From contig OZ242051.1 in NCBI GenBank assembly GCA_965205255.1, positions 1,736,001 to 1,800,000 of the forward strand: 64,000 bases of DNA, read 5' to 3'. The stretch comes from G965205255 sp965205255 (lineage in GTDB: Bacteria > Pseudomonadota > Gammaproteobacteria > Pseudomonadales > Endozoicomonadaceae). Of the stretch, positions 9,798 to 18,602 are shown in pieces (positions within the stretch are counted from its first letter, which is position 1; each line of letters begins with the position of its first letter). A program made the translations under genes and the position numbers. The notes beneath the pieces were generated by a model. The model was not told the DNA's origin. It worked only from the letters and a program-made list of their open reading frames with translations, and searched no databases.

Positions 9798-10076
9798 TTA
9801 CTTCACTCTCATCAGGGTGATAACGGTTGTTACGAAAAACATAATCCCGCAAAAAATCGTGTTGGTGTTGGTTTGGTGTATCGCTACTGAAAGTACTGAG
9901 CTATACCTTGTGAAGCTGTATAAGCAGGCTATGGTTATCCCTGCCAGCATAAACCAACAACAAAAAAATACGGGATTAGTCTTTTCACCTTTAGCCACTC
10001 TTGGGTATAAGAACCATATCAACCAAGTACTAATGATTGATAAGGGCATATAGATAATTGCGGGTAGTGTAATCAT
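9798..10076 (-). CDS. Small membrane protein, second immunity-like paralogue
   Basis: 92 aa with three predicted membrane segments (IIYMPLSIISTWLIWFLYP, FCCWFMLAGITIACLY, IFCGIMFFVTTVITL). It is clearly homologous to the protein encoded at 11481-11750 (shared IYMPLS.IS.WL.W.LYP.VAKG) but diverged. It overlaps the stop of the truncated toxin gene by 4 bp, the arrangement expected of a toxin/immunity pair. I infer that it protects the inner membrane against the toxin tip encoded upstream, and that it persists as an orphan immunity gene after its toxin lost its 5' end. Function is not proven by sequence. Confidence 0.65.
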   Translation of the reverse strand: MITLPAIIYMPLSIISTWLIWFLYPRVAKGEKTNPVFFCCWFMLAGITIACLYSFTRYSSVLSVAIHQTNTNTIFCGIMFFVTTVITLMRVK

Positions 10077-10432
10077 CTTCCATTTTTTTCTGTGTGTAAG
10101 TAGTCCATACCAGTTATAAAGTCTCCAACGCCTTCAGCTAACAAACCTCTTTTAGAGGCTTTTTTAAACCCTAGAATGTAATTGATAGGGTCTTTTCTGA
10201 ATAGCTTGCGAATCGGCATACCAAGTTCATTAGTTTTAACTTCCAAGCGAAGCATACCGCCAACAGATGAACCTAAATCTATAGCATCAAAGGTCATCGC
10301 ATCCTGTTTCTTGCCCAGAACAATTTCATCAAGCTTTTTGGTAATATTCCAGTCGTAGTGGGTACTGGCTGACAGGTTAACCAGATCGTTAATACCTCCC
10401 CCTGTATTACCTACACCCTGATAAACAAGCAC
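10073..10432 (-). pseudogene. Truncated second copy of the Hcp-linked toxin
   Basis: 119 aa matching the C-terminal part of the protein encoded at 11750-12553. The first 88 or so residues are nearly identical (LVYQGVGNTGG, DWNITKKLDEIVLGKK, RKLFRKDPINYI), then the last 30 residues diverge completely. The 5' end is cut exactly at the left end of an IS6 element, so no start or delivery domain remains. The pattern of a constant body with a replaced tip is that of polymorphic toxins, where a displaced tip cassette is kept as an orphan beside its own immunity gene. Confidence 0.75.
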
Positions 10433-11239
10433 GGTTCTGTTGCAAACTCAAACACAAATTGAACAAACGCTCTCCTTTAGACACAATCATCCTGCCAGTG
10501 CATAAAACTGCTCAAAGGCAGGGCGATCACTGACATTTTTTTAGCATTCTTCAGCACTCATTTCCAGCAATAGTGGCAGACACTCCTTCCATGGATTTAA
10601 ACCCCAGAGCCTGCCGCATCTTTCTCTTAATAGACCGGTGACTCTTTTCAACGATATTATTCAGATATTTTACCTGTAAAATATCGACCATCAGAAAGAG
10701 GCATCCCATTACAAACAAGGAAAGATTCACCGATTCCAGTGCGGCCAGATTAGCCCTGCTTTTATCAATGACCACCTTTTTAGGAAGGCCGTTCTGCCCA
10801 ATGGCTTTATTCAGAAAAGCTCTGGCTGCATGCTCATCCCTATGTTTGGAAAGTATAAAATCAATGATTTCTGCATACTTATCGACCACACGGTACAGGT
10901 AGTGCCAGTCATCCTGGATTTTGATATAGGTTTCATCCATATGCCAAGAGTCGGTTGTAGCTTTCTTTTTCCTACGGAAGTTAGCTTCCAGCTGAGGAGC
11001 ATACTTCACGACCCATCGATGAATGGTGGTGTGATCTACAGAAAGACCTTTCTCTGCCATCAGCTCTTCAATATCACGGTAGCTCAGGCGGTAAGCCACA
11101 TACCAGCGAACAACCATCAAAATGATTTCTTTTCTGAAATGACGTCCTTTAGTGCTGATAGCTAGCATGGTATACATCACCTGTCAGATTAACCGGAGGT
11201 TACATTATCTGGGAACAGCTATTTGTTTGCAACAAAACC
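10433..11239. mobile_element. IS6-family insertion sequence, 807 bp
   Basis: The ends GGTTCTGTTGCAAA at 10433 and TTTGCAACAAAACC at 11226-11239 are inverted repeats with one mismatch, of the IS6/IS26 type, and the size fits. It encodes one transposase on the minus strand. No 8-bp target duplication is seen (flanks ACAAGCAC and AATTTTCT differ), which fits insertion followed by deletion or recombination. The left end truncates a toxin gene copy. Confidence 0.85.
10551..11180 (-). CDS. IS6 family transposase
   Basis: 209 aa. It has the N-terminal helix-turn-helix region (SYRDIEELMAEKGLSVDHTTIHRW) and a DDE catalytic domain: D in MDETYIK, D in VIDKS and E in NNIVEKSHR, so the active site is complete. 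The frame ends at ATIAGNEC, where relatives continue about eight residues; the stop is TGA where relatives have tryptophan (TGG). Loss of this short tail may or may not matter. The element lies inside the duplicated toxin locus and explains its 5' truncation. Confidence 0.9.
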   Translation of the reverse strand: MMYTMLAISTKGRHFRKEIILMVVRWYVAYRLSYRDIEELMAEKGLSVDHTTIHRWVVKYAPQLEANFRRKKKATTDSWHMDETYIKIQDDWHYLYRVVDKYAEIIDFILSKHRDEHAARAFLNKAIGQNGLPKKVVIDKSRANLAALESVNLSLFVMGCLFLMVDILQVKYLNNIVEKSHRSIKRKMRQALGFKSMEGVSATIAGNEC

Positions 11240-11480
11240 AATTTTCTGGTTCAGGCGGCTGTTAGCCAGCTGTCGCATCAATAGTAATTTTCCATCAGGA
11301 TTTAAAAACACAAATTAATCTCGCATCCTTTCAAAACTTGATCCTGCTGGGTGTGTCCGGTTCTATTAGATCAGAAAACAGCCTCTGGCCTAGTTCTTTT
11401 TTTTTCTTGCAGAGACAGGGTGATTCTGAAATGATTTGCAGGACTCTCAAGTACTCCGTGTGCTGGTTAACCCCTAAAAA
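11240..11480. other. Spacer between the intact immunity gene and the IS6 element
   Basis: Non-coding. The stretch 11405-11452 closely matches 9635-9683 (shared TGAAATGATTTGCAGGACTC), and both lie downstream of an immunity-like gene. This shows that the duplication included sequence beyond the genes. Confidence 0.7.
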
Positions 11481-11750
11481 TCACCTAAAAACGAAAGCTA
11501 TCCATACTGCAACAAGCATTACATAACTAAATAGAATGTTTGCTGTAGAGTGGTTGATAGAGATAGAGAATAATTCCCCATGTTTAGCGAACGCGTAAAA
11601 ACACACTTCAATCATTCCGGCAAACAGTAGCCATCCAATAAATAGAATGCTTTTAGTGTCAGGTCCTTTAGCTACCTTCGGGTAAAGATTCCAAACAAGC
11701 CAAATGCTTATAAGTGATAAAGGCATATAAATAACACTGGGCAATACCAT
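11481..11750 (-). CDS. Small membrane protein, putative immunity protein
   Basis: 89 aa, hydrophobic, with three predicted membrane segments. It starts at the final base of the upstream toxin-like gene (1-bp overlap), so translation is coupled. A paralogue of 92 aa lies at 9798-10076 behind the truncated toxin copy. Position, size and membrane character fit an inner-membrane immunity protein for a membrane-active effector. Nothing in the sequence proves this, and it could instead be a chaperone or part of the effector itself. Confidence 0.65.
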   Translation of the reverse strand: MVLPSVIYMPLSLISIWLVWNLYPKVAKGPDTKSILFIGWLLFAGMIEVCFYAFAKHGELFSISINHSTANILFSYVMLVAVWIAFVFR

Positions 11751-12553
11751 TAACGATTCCTACTTTCTAAATTAAGAAGGTCGTAGGCAGTATTCATATC
11801 GCCCATAAACTCAACTCTTAGACCCCATTTGGTCATATTTTTAAACCCTCGAATGTAATTGATAGGGTCTTTTCTGAATAGCTTGCGAATCGGCATACCA
11901 AGTTCATTAGTTTTAACTTCCAAGCGAAGCATACCGCCAACAGATGAACCTAAATCTATAGCATCAAAGGTCATCGCACCCTGTTTCTTGCCCAGAACAA
12001 TTTCATCAAGCTTTTTGGTAATATTCCAGTCGTAGTGGGTACTGGCTGACAGGTTAACCAGATCGCTAATATCTCCCCCTGTATTACCTACACCCTGATA
12101 AACAAGCACTAGACCTAATGGCCATGCAGGCGTGAACAGTAAACCTGTGCCGGTTAGCACTTGTGATACGCCACCATACAACGACAGCGCTTCTTCACCT
12201 AGCTTTACGCCTTCAGCAAAGAACCTACCCGCAGCATCTCCCAGATGGGTGACTATGGACATGTACTCTGGTGTAGAAAGGTCAGTCTCTGCGACAGGAT
12301 TAGCTGTCCACTGGTTTTGGATACCTCCAAGAAACTCCGCTGCCTCCCGACACATGCACATTTTTAGCTGTGGGTCCCTAATGTGCAGGTTAATACCGTT
12401 TTGCAGGTTGTGAATGGTGATTCCACACTGATGAATCAGCTCTTGCCGAGTGTATTTATCTTCACTAGACAATGGGCTTTCTCCAGTCATCTGAACCTGA
12501 TGTACCGCAGGCTTCATGCTGCCAGTGAATAGCGCGATAACTGAATGAGACAA
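11750..12553 (-). CDS. Toxin-like extension of Hcp (T6SS effector domain)
   Basis: 267 aa in frame from an ATG that lies inside hcp. The part beyond the hcp stop begins LSSEDKYTRQELIHQC. A glycine-rich hydrophobic segment (YGGVSQVLTGTGLLFTPAWPLGLVLVYQGVGNTGG) in the middle looks like a membrane-inserting glycine zipper, similar in style to DUF4225 proteins; that family link is from memory. The 89-bp overlap with hcp in the +1 frame, and the match of the joined sequence DDWRKP+LSSEDKY to a continuous Hcp fusion, suggest that it is the C-terminal effector part of an extended Hcp. It is followed directly by the small membrane protein. Confidence 0.7.
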   Translation of the reverse strand: MSHSVIALFTGSMKPAVHQVQMTGESPLSSEDKYTRQELIHQCGITIHNLQNGINLHIRDPQLKMCMCREAAEFLGGIQNQWTANPVAETDLSTPEYMSIVTHLGDAAGRFFAEGVKLGEEALSLYGGVSQVLTGTGLLFTPAWPLGLVLVYQGVGNTGGDISDLVNLSASTHYDWNITKKLDEIVLGKKQGAMTFDAIDLGSSVGGMLRLEVKTNELGMPIRKLFRKDPINYIRGFKNMTKWGLRVEFMGDMNTAYDLLNLESRNR

Positions 12554-12971
12554 TCTCGGATGGGGCGTCTGCTGAGGTGCGCCGATCTACCATATCGGAC
12601 TGAATATCTGTAATGATGGCATCAGTCAGTGAGATAGTGTAGTAATGCTCCTGCTGACCACTGCTGTTGATACGCATGAGTTTGAGGGTGAAGTCTGAAC
12701 AGACCTCACCAGAGCACAAAGCGTTATGAAGTAGTGGCGAGCTTTTATCCAACAGCTTAACGATAGTGAATTTACCGTGTCTGCGCTGACCTGAAGGCTG
12801 GCCGGACTGTGTATCTGTGGGTAGTCCTACGTGATGGCTATATGCCTGAACAAGAATTTCATCTTCGTGCCCTTCCTGCCACAGATTATTCACAGACTCC
12901 ATTGTGAATGCGCCTGCGCTAATGTGTCCCTGCTTGTCCCCTGTCAGGCTTAAATACCCAGGATTAGACAT
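12465..12971 (-). CDS. hcp: Hcp family type VI secretion tube/effector protein
   Basis: 168 aa with the family signature throughout: GYLSLTGDKQGHISAGAFT near the start, HEDEILVQAYSH, SGQPSGQRRHG, LLDKSSPLL, HYYTISLTDA, FSYRAIHWQHEACGTSGSDDWRKP at the end. Hcp forms hexameric rings that stack into the T6SS tube and carry effectors. No other T6SS structural genes lie in the window, so this is an orphan effector-type hcp served by a system elsewhere. The last 89 bp overlap the next gene in a different frame. A 9-bp inverted repeat (CTGCGTCAC/GTGACGCAG) lies upstream near 13037-13082. Confidence 0.93.
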   Translation of the reverse strand: MSNPGYLSLTGDKQGHISAGAFTMESVNNLWQEGHEDEILVQAYSHHVGLPTDTQSGQPSGQRRHGKFTIVKLLDKSSPLLHNALCSGEVCSDFTLKLMRINSSGQQEHYYTISLTDAIITDIQSDMVDRRTSADAPSEIVSFSYRAIHWQHEACGTSGSDDWRKPIV

Positions 12972-13873
12972 CTTATTTCCTTTACTTTTTTGGTCTTAAA
13001 CTAATGATTTGCGTCGTATGGTATCACAAATAAAAATCAGATCCACTGCGTCACGGTTTTGGATGATAAAAACAGTGACGCAGGCGAACCGAAAATCTAA
13101 AGCTCTTTATTTCCAACGATTTCAGTTAAAAATTCCCATAAATTCTTGGGAAAAATTCTACGCAACACATTGGGCGCAGCTCAATGTATATTGCGCCTTT
13201 AGAAATTTTTCTAAAGTACGCTTTTTCGCTGTCTTCACACACTGAGTTACAACGTGACTCCAAAGTGCGAACTTTGGGTTTTTCCAAAACACAAAATTAA
13301 AAAATCTATTTCGCTAATAGCGCAATATGTATTAAAAATGCGATGTAGGTTTTAGGGGTGTTGATCGCCGCCTGTAGGCGGTTCAAATATTACTGGAAAC
13401 TAATTTTGTTCAGTTTTAGGGAAATGTTTGTTGTATAATTTTTCTGTTATGTTAGTCAAAGATTCATCAATCATATTTTCAATGTGTTTGATATCACATC
13501 GGTTAAGTTGAATATCTTTTTGTAGGCGAAAGTTAGCTTGAGAATAGACACATGATTTTGTGAAATAGTTAATCATATCCTTGCAGAATCCTTCTAAATC
13601 AAAAACTTTTTTATTGGAATTGCTTTGTTGAAGGTAATCCCCCCGAAAAATGGATTTGAAATTATAAAATATAAAAGGACTATGTCTATAAGGTCGAGAG
13701 ACTCAGACTTAATCTGATCATTACCCTTTTTTCAAAAGATGTCTGTCAGGTTAAGAATGAGTCACTAGATATTATGGTTGCCATTATGAGATAACAGACC
13801 CTAACAAAAAGGCGGTATCAAAAATGATATGCAAAAGTATATATTCCAAATAAATTACGACTCAAACAGTCAG
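12972..13873. other. Gene-poor region between hcp and the NRPS gene
   Basis: 902 bp with several small hairpins: CTGCGTCAC/GTGACGCAG (about 13037-13082), CCAAAGT/ACTTTGG followed by GTTTTT (about 13260-13282), and CCGCC/GGCGG (about 13368-13381). The 78-residue open frame at 13009-13245 has no family features and is not called. A gene remnant lies at 13400-13702 on the minus strand. Confidence 0.5.
13400..13702 (-). pseudogene. Possible gene remnant, about 100 codons without a start
   Basis: A minus-strand frame open for 101 codons between stops, without a start near its beginning. Its translation looks protein-like (FRGDYLQQSNSNKKVFDLEG, NYFTKSCVYSQANFRLQKD, HIENMIDESLTNITEKLYN). The composition resembles real genes here rather than random frame. 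No family is recognised; it may be the tail of a gene destroyed by rearrangement, or a short gene starting at the internal ATG. Confidence 0.4.
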
Positions 13874-16800
13874 TTATCGTTTAACTGGCACTCCCATAAC
13901 CTTTTGGTTTTCTGGAATATCTTCACCCTTCATTAGCAAAGACATGGGAGACAGTATTGCATTATTATTCAGTACAGCGTTATATAATACAATAGACATG
14001 CTACCCACAGTTGCACCTTCTTTGATCGTCACCTGACCAGATTTCATAATACGATCTTCAAATAAGTGAGTTTGTATGGTTGCACCTGTATTAATGCAGG
14101 CGTAGTCTTCAATTTTAACCAAATCAAATTCTGAAAAGAGTGTTGAACCTATATAAGTCTTTTTCCCTATTCGACAACCCATCAGTCTTAGCAGACAACC
14201 AGCTAAAGGTGTCCCTGTAAACAAATTAACTATTGGAGCAAATATAGACTCATACAAGCCATTGATCATTTCATTAAACCAAATATAACGACACCACAAC
14301 GGCTTTACGACTGATTTATATTTTTTAAAAAACAACCATTTTATGGCAGCCACAATGAGAATGTTTGAAATGAACAACATTAATAAATCTACTGAAGACA
14401 AAGCGAGTGAATCAATAAAAGAAAAAGGCCCTTGTTCCACGCTTATACTATAAACAAATCCACACAAAGTCAGAGTGGATAACACGCCCGGCAACACTAT
14501 TCTGACTGCATCAATCAATAGTCTTTGTATGTATAACCATTTTGACGGTTTGTATAAACGGGATTGATCAAAATTTATTTTATTTTGTCGGTTATGGAGT
14601 GAAAACGAGGGAGACCCCAACCATGATGAGCTTTCTGTGATATCTTCATTTTCCTTTGGTGGTAAAGAAAGGCAACCAATTAAACAATGTTTTTTAATTT
14701 TACTACCGCCCGGAACAAAGGCACCATTGCCAACAAAAGACCGTTCACATATTGATATTTTATCAAGAAGCATTTGACCGTTATACAGACGCATACCACC
14801 AATGATCGCAGCATCAGCTAAAAAACACTCTTTATCTACCGTGATCAGATCTGGGGAAATGTCTGCAATGGTTGAAACTTCTACACTTTTCCCAAGCTTG
14901 GCACCCAACATTCTTAACCAGGGAACTACATATAATGTGGCATATATTGGCAACAGGAATACACGACTTTGCTCTATCAAGTTATGAACTGCATGATTTT
15001 TAACGTAAAAGAAACTGTTTACTTCATAAACACCTTCCGTGATTTTTCCTGTTAATAGCCTCTTAAAAGCTACGACAAGAAGACAAAAAATAATAACAGA
15101 CATCAGTACAGAAAAAATGGTGCTGAGCAAAAGCAAGCCTGGTGAATGTAACTGAAAAACTTCGTAAATAAAAATACTTGCGGGAGCCAGCGACAGACTT
15201 ATCAACAGCCCCTGAATATAAATGAAGAGTAAATGGCATAACCCGTACATGACTGGCCTGTGTACGGACTTTAATGGATCAGCATTCATAAACTCAGGTT
15301 TGTTGCTTTCTTGTCGTGCAGGAGATCCCGACCAAAAGCTGTTTATTGTAATGGTTTGATTGTCATCAAGTATGGAATAATCATCAATGGCGCTGTTTTT
15401 TTCCATGACCGTATTCAGACTGATATAAGTATGACAACCAACAAAAGTATTATCACCAAGTGTTACAGAGCCAACTTTTAAAAATCCATGCTCAACTTTT
15501 ACCCCAGCTAAATGTGAATGAGAGTTAACAGAGCAGTTTTCGCCAATACGAATAAGATCAAACGCCTGAAAAACAGAGGTATTGATTATTGCATGTTTAC
15601 CGATGGATGCACCCATTAATCTTAAGTAAACATTTATAAGTGGTGTCCCTTTGAGTATTTGGTATCCACTGATAGTAACCATTTTTGAAACAAACCAGTG
15701 GCGAAAGTAATAAAAACTACCAACAGGATAATCACCTTGGTAATATTTTCCCACCACTATCCATTTTGCTATAACAGATAACAACATAGAAAGCATTGGC
15801 CAAATAATTATCATGCATGATAATAACGGGATGGTAATATGCCACGGAAGCTGACCAAGGTTACTTTTTTTAATTAAAACAACTGAAAAAGTTAAAGGAA
15901 AAGAAATCAGAGATAGCATAAACAACACGGATATAAACTGCATAAATACAACAAATTTTTGTGTAAGCCCTGAAACACTTTCAATAACATCCTTTGTTGA
16001 ACTTTCGTAACAGGTTTTTTTATTATTACATGCTTTTTTCTGTGCATTTGTATCCAAAAAATGGGCGAATTTTTCAATTGTAGGATATTGGTAAATATCT
16101 CTGATAGAAACTTCTTTGCCATTTATTTTCTTAGAAAGTGATGTGATAAAATGAGCTGCTAATAAGGAGTCTCCACCAACATCATTGAAGAAATGATCAG
16201 TCACTGAAATTTCATTATGCTGGAATACTTCCATGAAAACTTCAGCCAACAGTTTTTCTGTTAGTGTTGTTGGTGGTATTTTGTCACGATTTTTATTTAC
16301 AAAAGGTTTATTGGGTGCAGGTAATGCCTTTTTATTAATTTTTCCACTGGGCAATGTCGGGAAAGCATCCAGTTTTTCCATAAAATCTGGCATCATATAC
16401 GGTGGCAAGGTCTGTTTTAATTGCTCAAATAATCCTTCTTCACTAACAGGGTTTGTGGAATCTTCAGTAAAATAGGCTGCAATTTTTTGTATTCCGTTAA
16501 TATGAAGAGCAATAACCACAGCAGCTATTACACCAGTTTGCTCAAGTAATATATTTTCTATTTCATCTAAATTTACACGATAGCCACGAATTTTTATCTG
16601 GTTATCTATTCTGCCACAAAATTCGATGTCGCCATTTTGATTAACTAAAACTTTGTCACCAGTTTTATATAACCTTTCAGACTCTAAAGTGAAGGGGTTT
16701 TCAATAAATTTTTCATCAGTGAGTATTGGTGAATTAATGTATCCTCGTCCGACAGCCGAACCACTTATCCATAATTCTCCTTTTTCACCTTGCGCAACTT

Positions 16801-17905
16801 GGCAACCTTCATTATCACAAACATAAACAGTATAGCCCTGAAGTGGTTTTCCAATAACAACACTGTGCTCTGGAGTACACTCTGCATAAGTTGCTACTAC
16901 GCTGGTTTCTGTTGGTCCATAAGTGTTAAGCACCCTTCGCTTGGTGGTTGCCCATTTACTGACAAGCTTTGAAGAGAGAACCTCTCCACCGGTAATAATT
17001 AATCTTACCGCTGGCAGTTCTGAGGTAATTAATGATAAAAAAGAAGGGACTGTTGAAAGGACAGTAATATTGTTTTTTCGAATAAATTGTGCAGCACTAT
17101 CTGCCATTTTTCGTGTATTTTCATCAGCTACAACAAGTGTTGCCCCGCAAAGTAGCGTAAGCCATATTTCTTCAATTGCAGCATCAAAGGCTACCGAAAA
17201 ACCGTGATAGACTCTGTCTGAGACAGAAATCTGATAAGCTGCTTTGGCCGCATTGATGTAAGTCATTACATTTTGATGCTCAATCATTACACCTTTGGGC
17301 TTACCAGTAGAGCCAGATGTATAAATAATATAGGCCAGTTTATCTGGTGTACTTTGAATGTCGGTTACAGGCAGTGTCTGGACAGCATTATTAGCCACAG
17401 GTGCCTTGAGCATCATAGATAGTTCAGTGTGATTGATGGTAGGAATATCAATGTCAGGATTGCCTTTTGAGCGAGATGTAATGAGTAAATTTGCTCCTGA
17501 GTTACTCAGAATATACCTTAGTCTTTTTTCAGGACACTGATGGTCAAGTGGTATGTAACAAGCACCGACTTTAAGTATTGCCAGTATGGAAACGAAAAAA
17601 TCTATATTTCTTTCCAGACATACAACCACTTTATGTGTGTAGCTGACTCCTGCTTGTCTGAGCTTATTTGCAAATAGCGAGGCCTTTTGTTCGTACTGCT
17701 CGTAAGTAAGTTTTTCATTTCCACATTCAATGGCAATCTTGTTCGGATGATTTTTTGCTTGTAATGTGAATTGCCTGTCCAAGGTTAGAGTATGCTGATC
17801 GTTTATACTTAATAAATTTTTGTCACCTTCACATTGAACTGTATTGTTCTGTTTTCGTTTATTTAGAATGCTAAAGGATTTACTTTGATTTGCGTTTTTA
17901 GTCAT
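13874..17905 (-). CDS. Epsilon-poly-lysine synthetase-like NRPS (A-T-membrane)
   Basis: About 1343 aa. Residues 50-530 are an adenylation domain (YIIYTSGSTGKPKG at 196, YGPTETSVVATY at 332, GYRVNLDEIE at 444, lysine in LPSGKINKKA). Residues 550-620 are a carrier domain with the phosphopantetheine serine in GGDSLLAAH. From 655 on come paired membrane segments alternating with three hexapeptide-repeat acyltransferase-like domains. This is the layout of poly-lysine synthetase (Pls), which makes homopolymers of a basic amino acid without a condensation or thioesterase domain. The selectivity code reads DAESIGTVVK, very close to lysine codes. The frame could start at a GTG at 17914, but the ATG at 17905 has GGAAG just upstream. 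A carrier-activating phosphopantetheinyl transferase must be elsewhere. Confidence 0.85.
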   Translation of the reverse strand: MTKNANQSKSFSILNKRKQNNTVQCEGDKNLLSINDQHTLTLDRQFTLQAKNHPNKIAIECGNEKLTYEQYEQKASLFANKLRQAGVSYTHKVVVCLERNIDFFVSILAILKVGACYIPLDHQCPEKRLRYILSNSGANLLITSRSKGNPDIDIPTINHTELSMMLKAPVANNAVQTLPVTDIQSTPDKLAYIIYTSGSTGKPKGVMIEHQNVMTYINAAKAAYQISVSDRVYHGFSVAFDAAIEEIWLTLLCGATLVVADENTRKMADSAAQFIRKNNITVLSTVPSFLSLITSELPAVRLIITGGEVLSSKLVSKWATTKRRVLNTYGPTETSVVATYAECTPEHSVVIGKPLQGYTVYVCDNEGCQVAQGEKGELWISGSAVGRGYINSPILTDEKFIENPFTLESERLYKTGDKVLVNQNGDIEFCGRIDNQIKIRGYRVNLDEIENILLEQTGVIAAVVIALHINGIQKIAAYFTEDSTNPVSEEGLFEQLKQTLPPYMMPDFMEKLDAFPTLPSGKINKKALPAPNKPFVNKNRDKIPPTTLTEKLLAEVFMEVFQHNEISVTDHFFNDVGGDSLLAAHFITSLSKKINGKEVSIRDIYQYPTIEKFAHFLDTNAQKKACNNKKTCYESSTKDVIESVSGLTQKFVVFMQFISVLFMLSLISFPLTFSVVLIKKSNLGQLPWHITIPLLSCMIIIWPMLSMLLSVIAKWIVVGKYYQGDYPVGSFYYFRHWFVSKMVTISGYQILKGTPLINVYLRLMGASIGKHAIINTSVFQAFDLIRIGENCSVNSHSHLAGVKVEHGFLKVGSVTLGDNTFVGCHTYISLNTVMEKNSAIDDYSILDDNQTITINSFWSGSPARQESNKPEFMNADPLKSVHRPVMYGLCHLLFIYIQGLLISLSLAPASIFIYEVFQLHSPGLLLLSTIFSVLMSVIIFCLLVVAFKRLLTGKITEGVYEVNSFFYVKNHAVHNLIEQSRVFLLPIYATLYVVPWLRMLGAKLGKSVEVSTIADISPDLITVDKECFLADAAIIGGMRLYNGQMLLDKISICERSFVGNGAFVPGGSKIKKHCLIGCLSLPPKENEDITESSSWLGSPSFSLHNRQNKINFDQSRLYKPSKWLYIQRLLIDAVRIVLPGVLSTLTLCGFVYSISVEQGPFSFIDSLALSSVDLLMLFISNILIVAAIKWLFFKKYKSVVKPLWCRYIWFNEMINGLYESIFAPIVNLFTGTPLAGCLLRLMGCRIGKKTYIGSTLFSEFDLVKIEDYACINTGATIQTHLFEDRIMKSGQVTIKEGATVGSMSIVLYNAVLNNNAILSPMSLLMKGEDIPENQKVMGVPVKR

Positions 17906-18602
17906 TACTTCCACTTTACATCGCTATAAATATCTTAAATTTAAGCGACAATAATTAATTTATGTGCTTGTCTTCATAAGAAAATTTGGCCGGTTCTAAA
18001 CTAAGATTCACCTATTCATCCAAAATTTTTTTAATTCTTAAAAAAATTAGTCAGTTTTCTAAATTTGATACAAATTACTTACTGCCACAACAGTCAAGAG
18101 CATAGCTTCTTATATAAGAAAAAAAATAGGCATATAATTCTATGTTATAAGTTATTGCGATATATTTATCGATACCATTGCTGGTTGAACTCAAATATAT
18201 TACGTTCTTTTTCAAGAAAATAAGGAGTATGGAGTCGTTATTATGAGTTTGGCTGACTTATTTTCTTCCATGAGCATTATCTGTTAGTTCAATAACATGA
18301 ACAGACGATAACCCATGGAAGACACAGCAAATAAAATTCTATAGGCAATGTTCAGCTTAAAAAAAACCACAAATAACTTTTATTGCAGTGCTTTATTCTG
18401 TATTGATGGTTTTTCACGGCAGAGCAACATTCAGAAATCTTAGTTGTTATAGTGAGATGAATCAAAAACATCTGAGTCGCTGATACCAGCAAAGCTTTCT
18501 AACCAATATGTTTGGTTTTTTCCCATAATTTTAAAACGGTTTGTGCCAAAAGCTGTCCCATCCCATAGGAATTAAAATTATTTTAAGAAATGGGGTTATA
18601 TT
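17906..18602. other. Divergent intergenic region, NRPS/kinase
   Basis: 697 bp of very AT-rich sequence between divergent genes, which must hold both promoters. An imperfect inverted repeat (CTTCCATG near 18266, CATGGAAG near 18314) could be a regulator site. No gene is seen. Confidence 0.5.

Noticed and set aside
10551..11180. The IS6 transposase as a pseudogene
   Set aside because: The early stop removes only about eight residues and the DDE triad is complete, so activity cannot be excluded.
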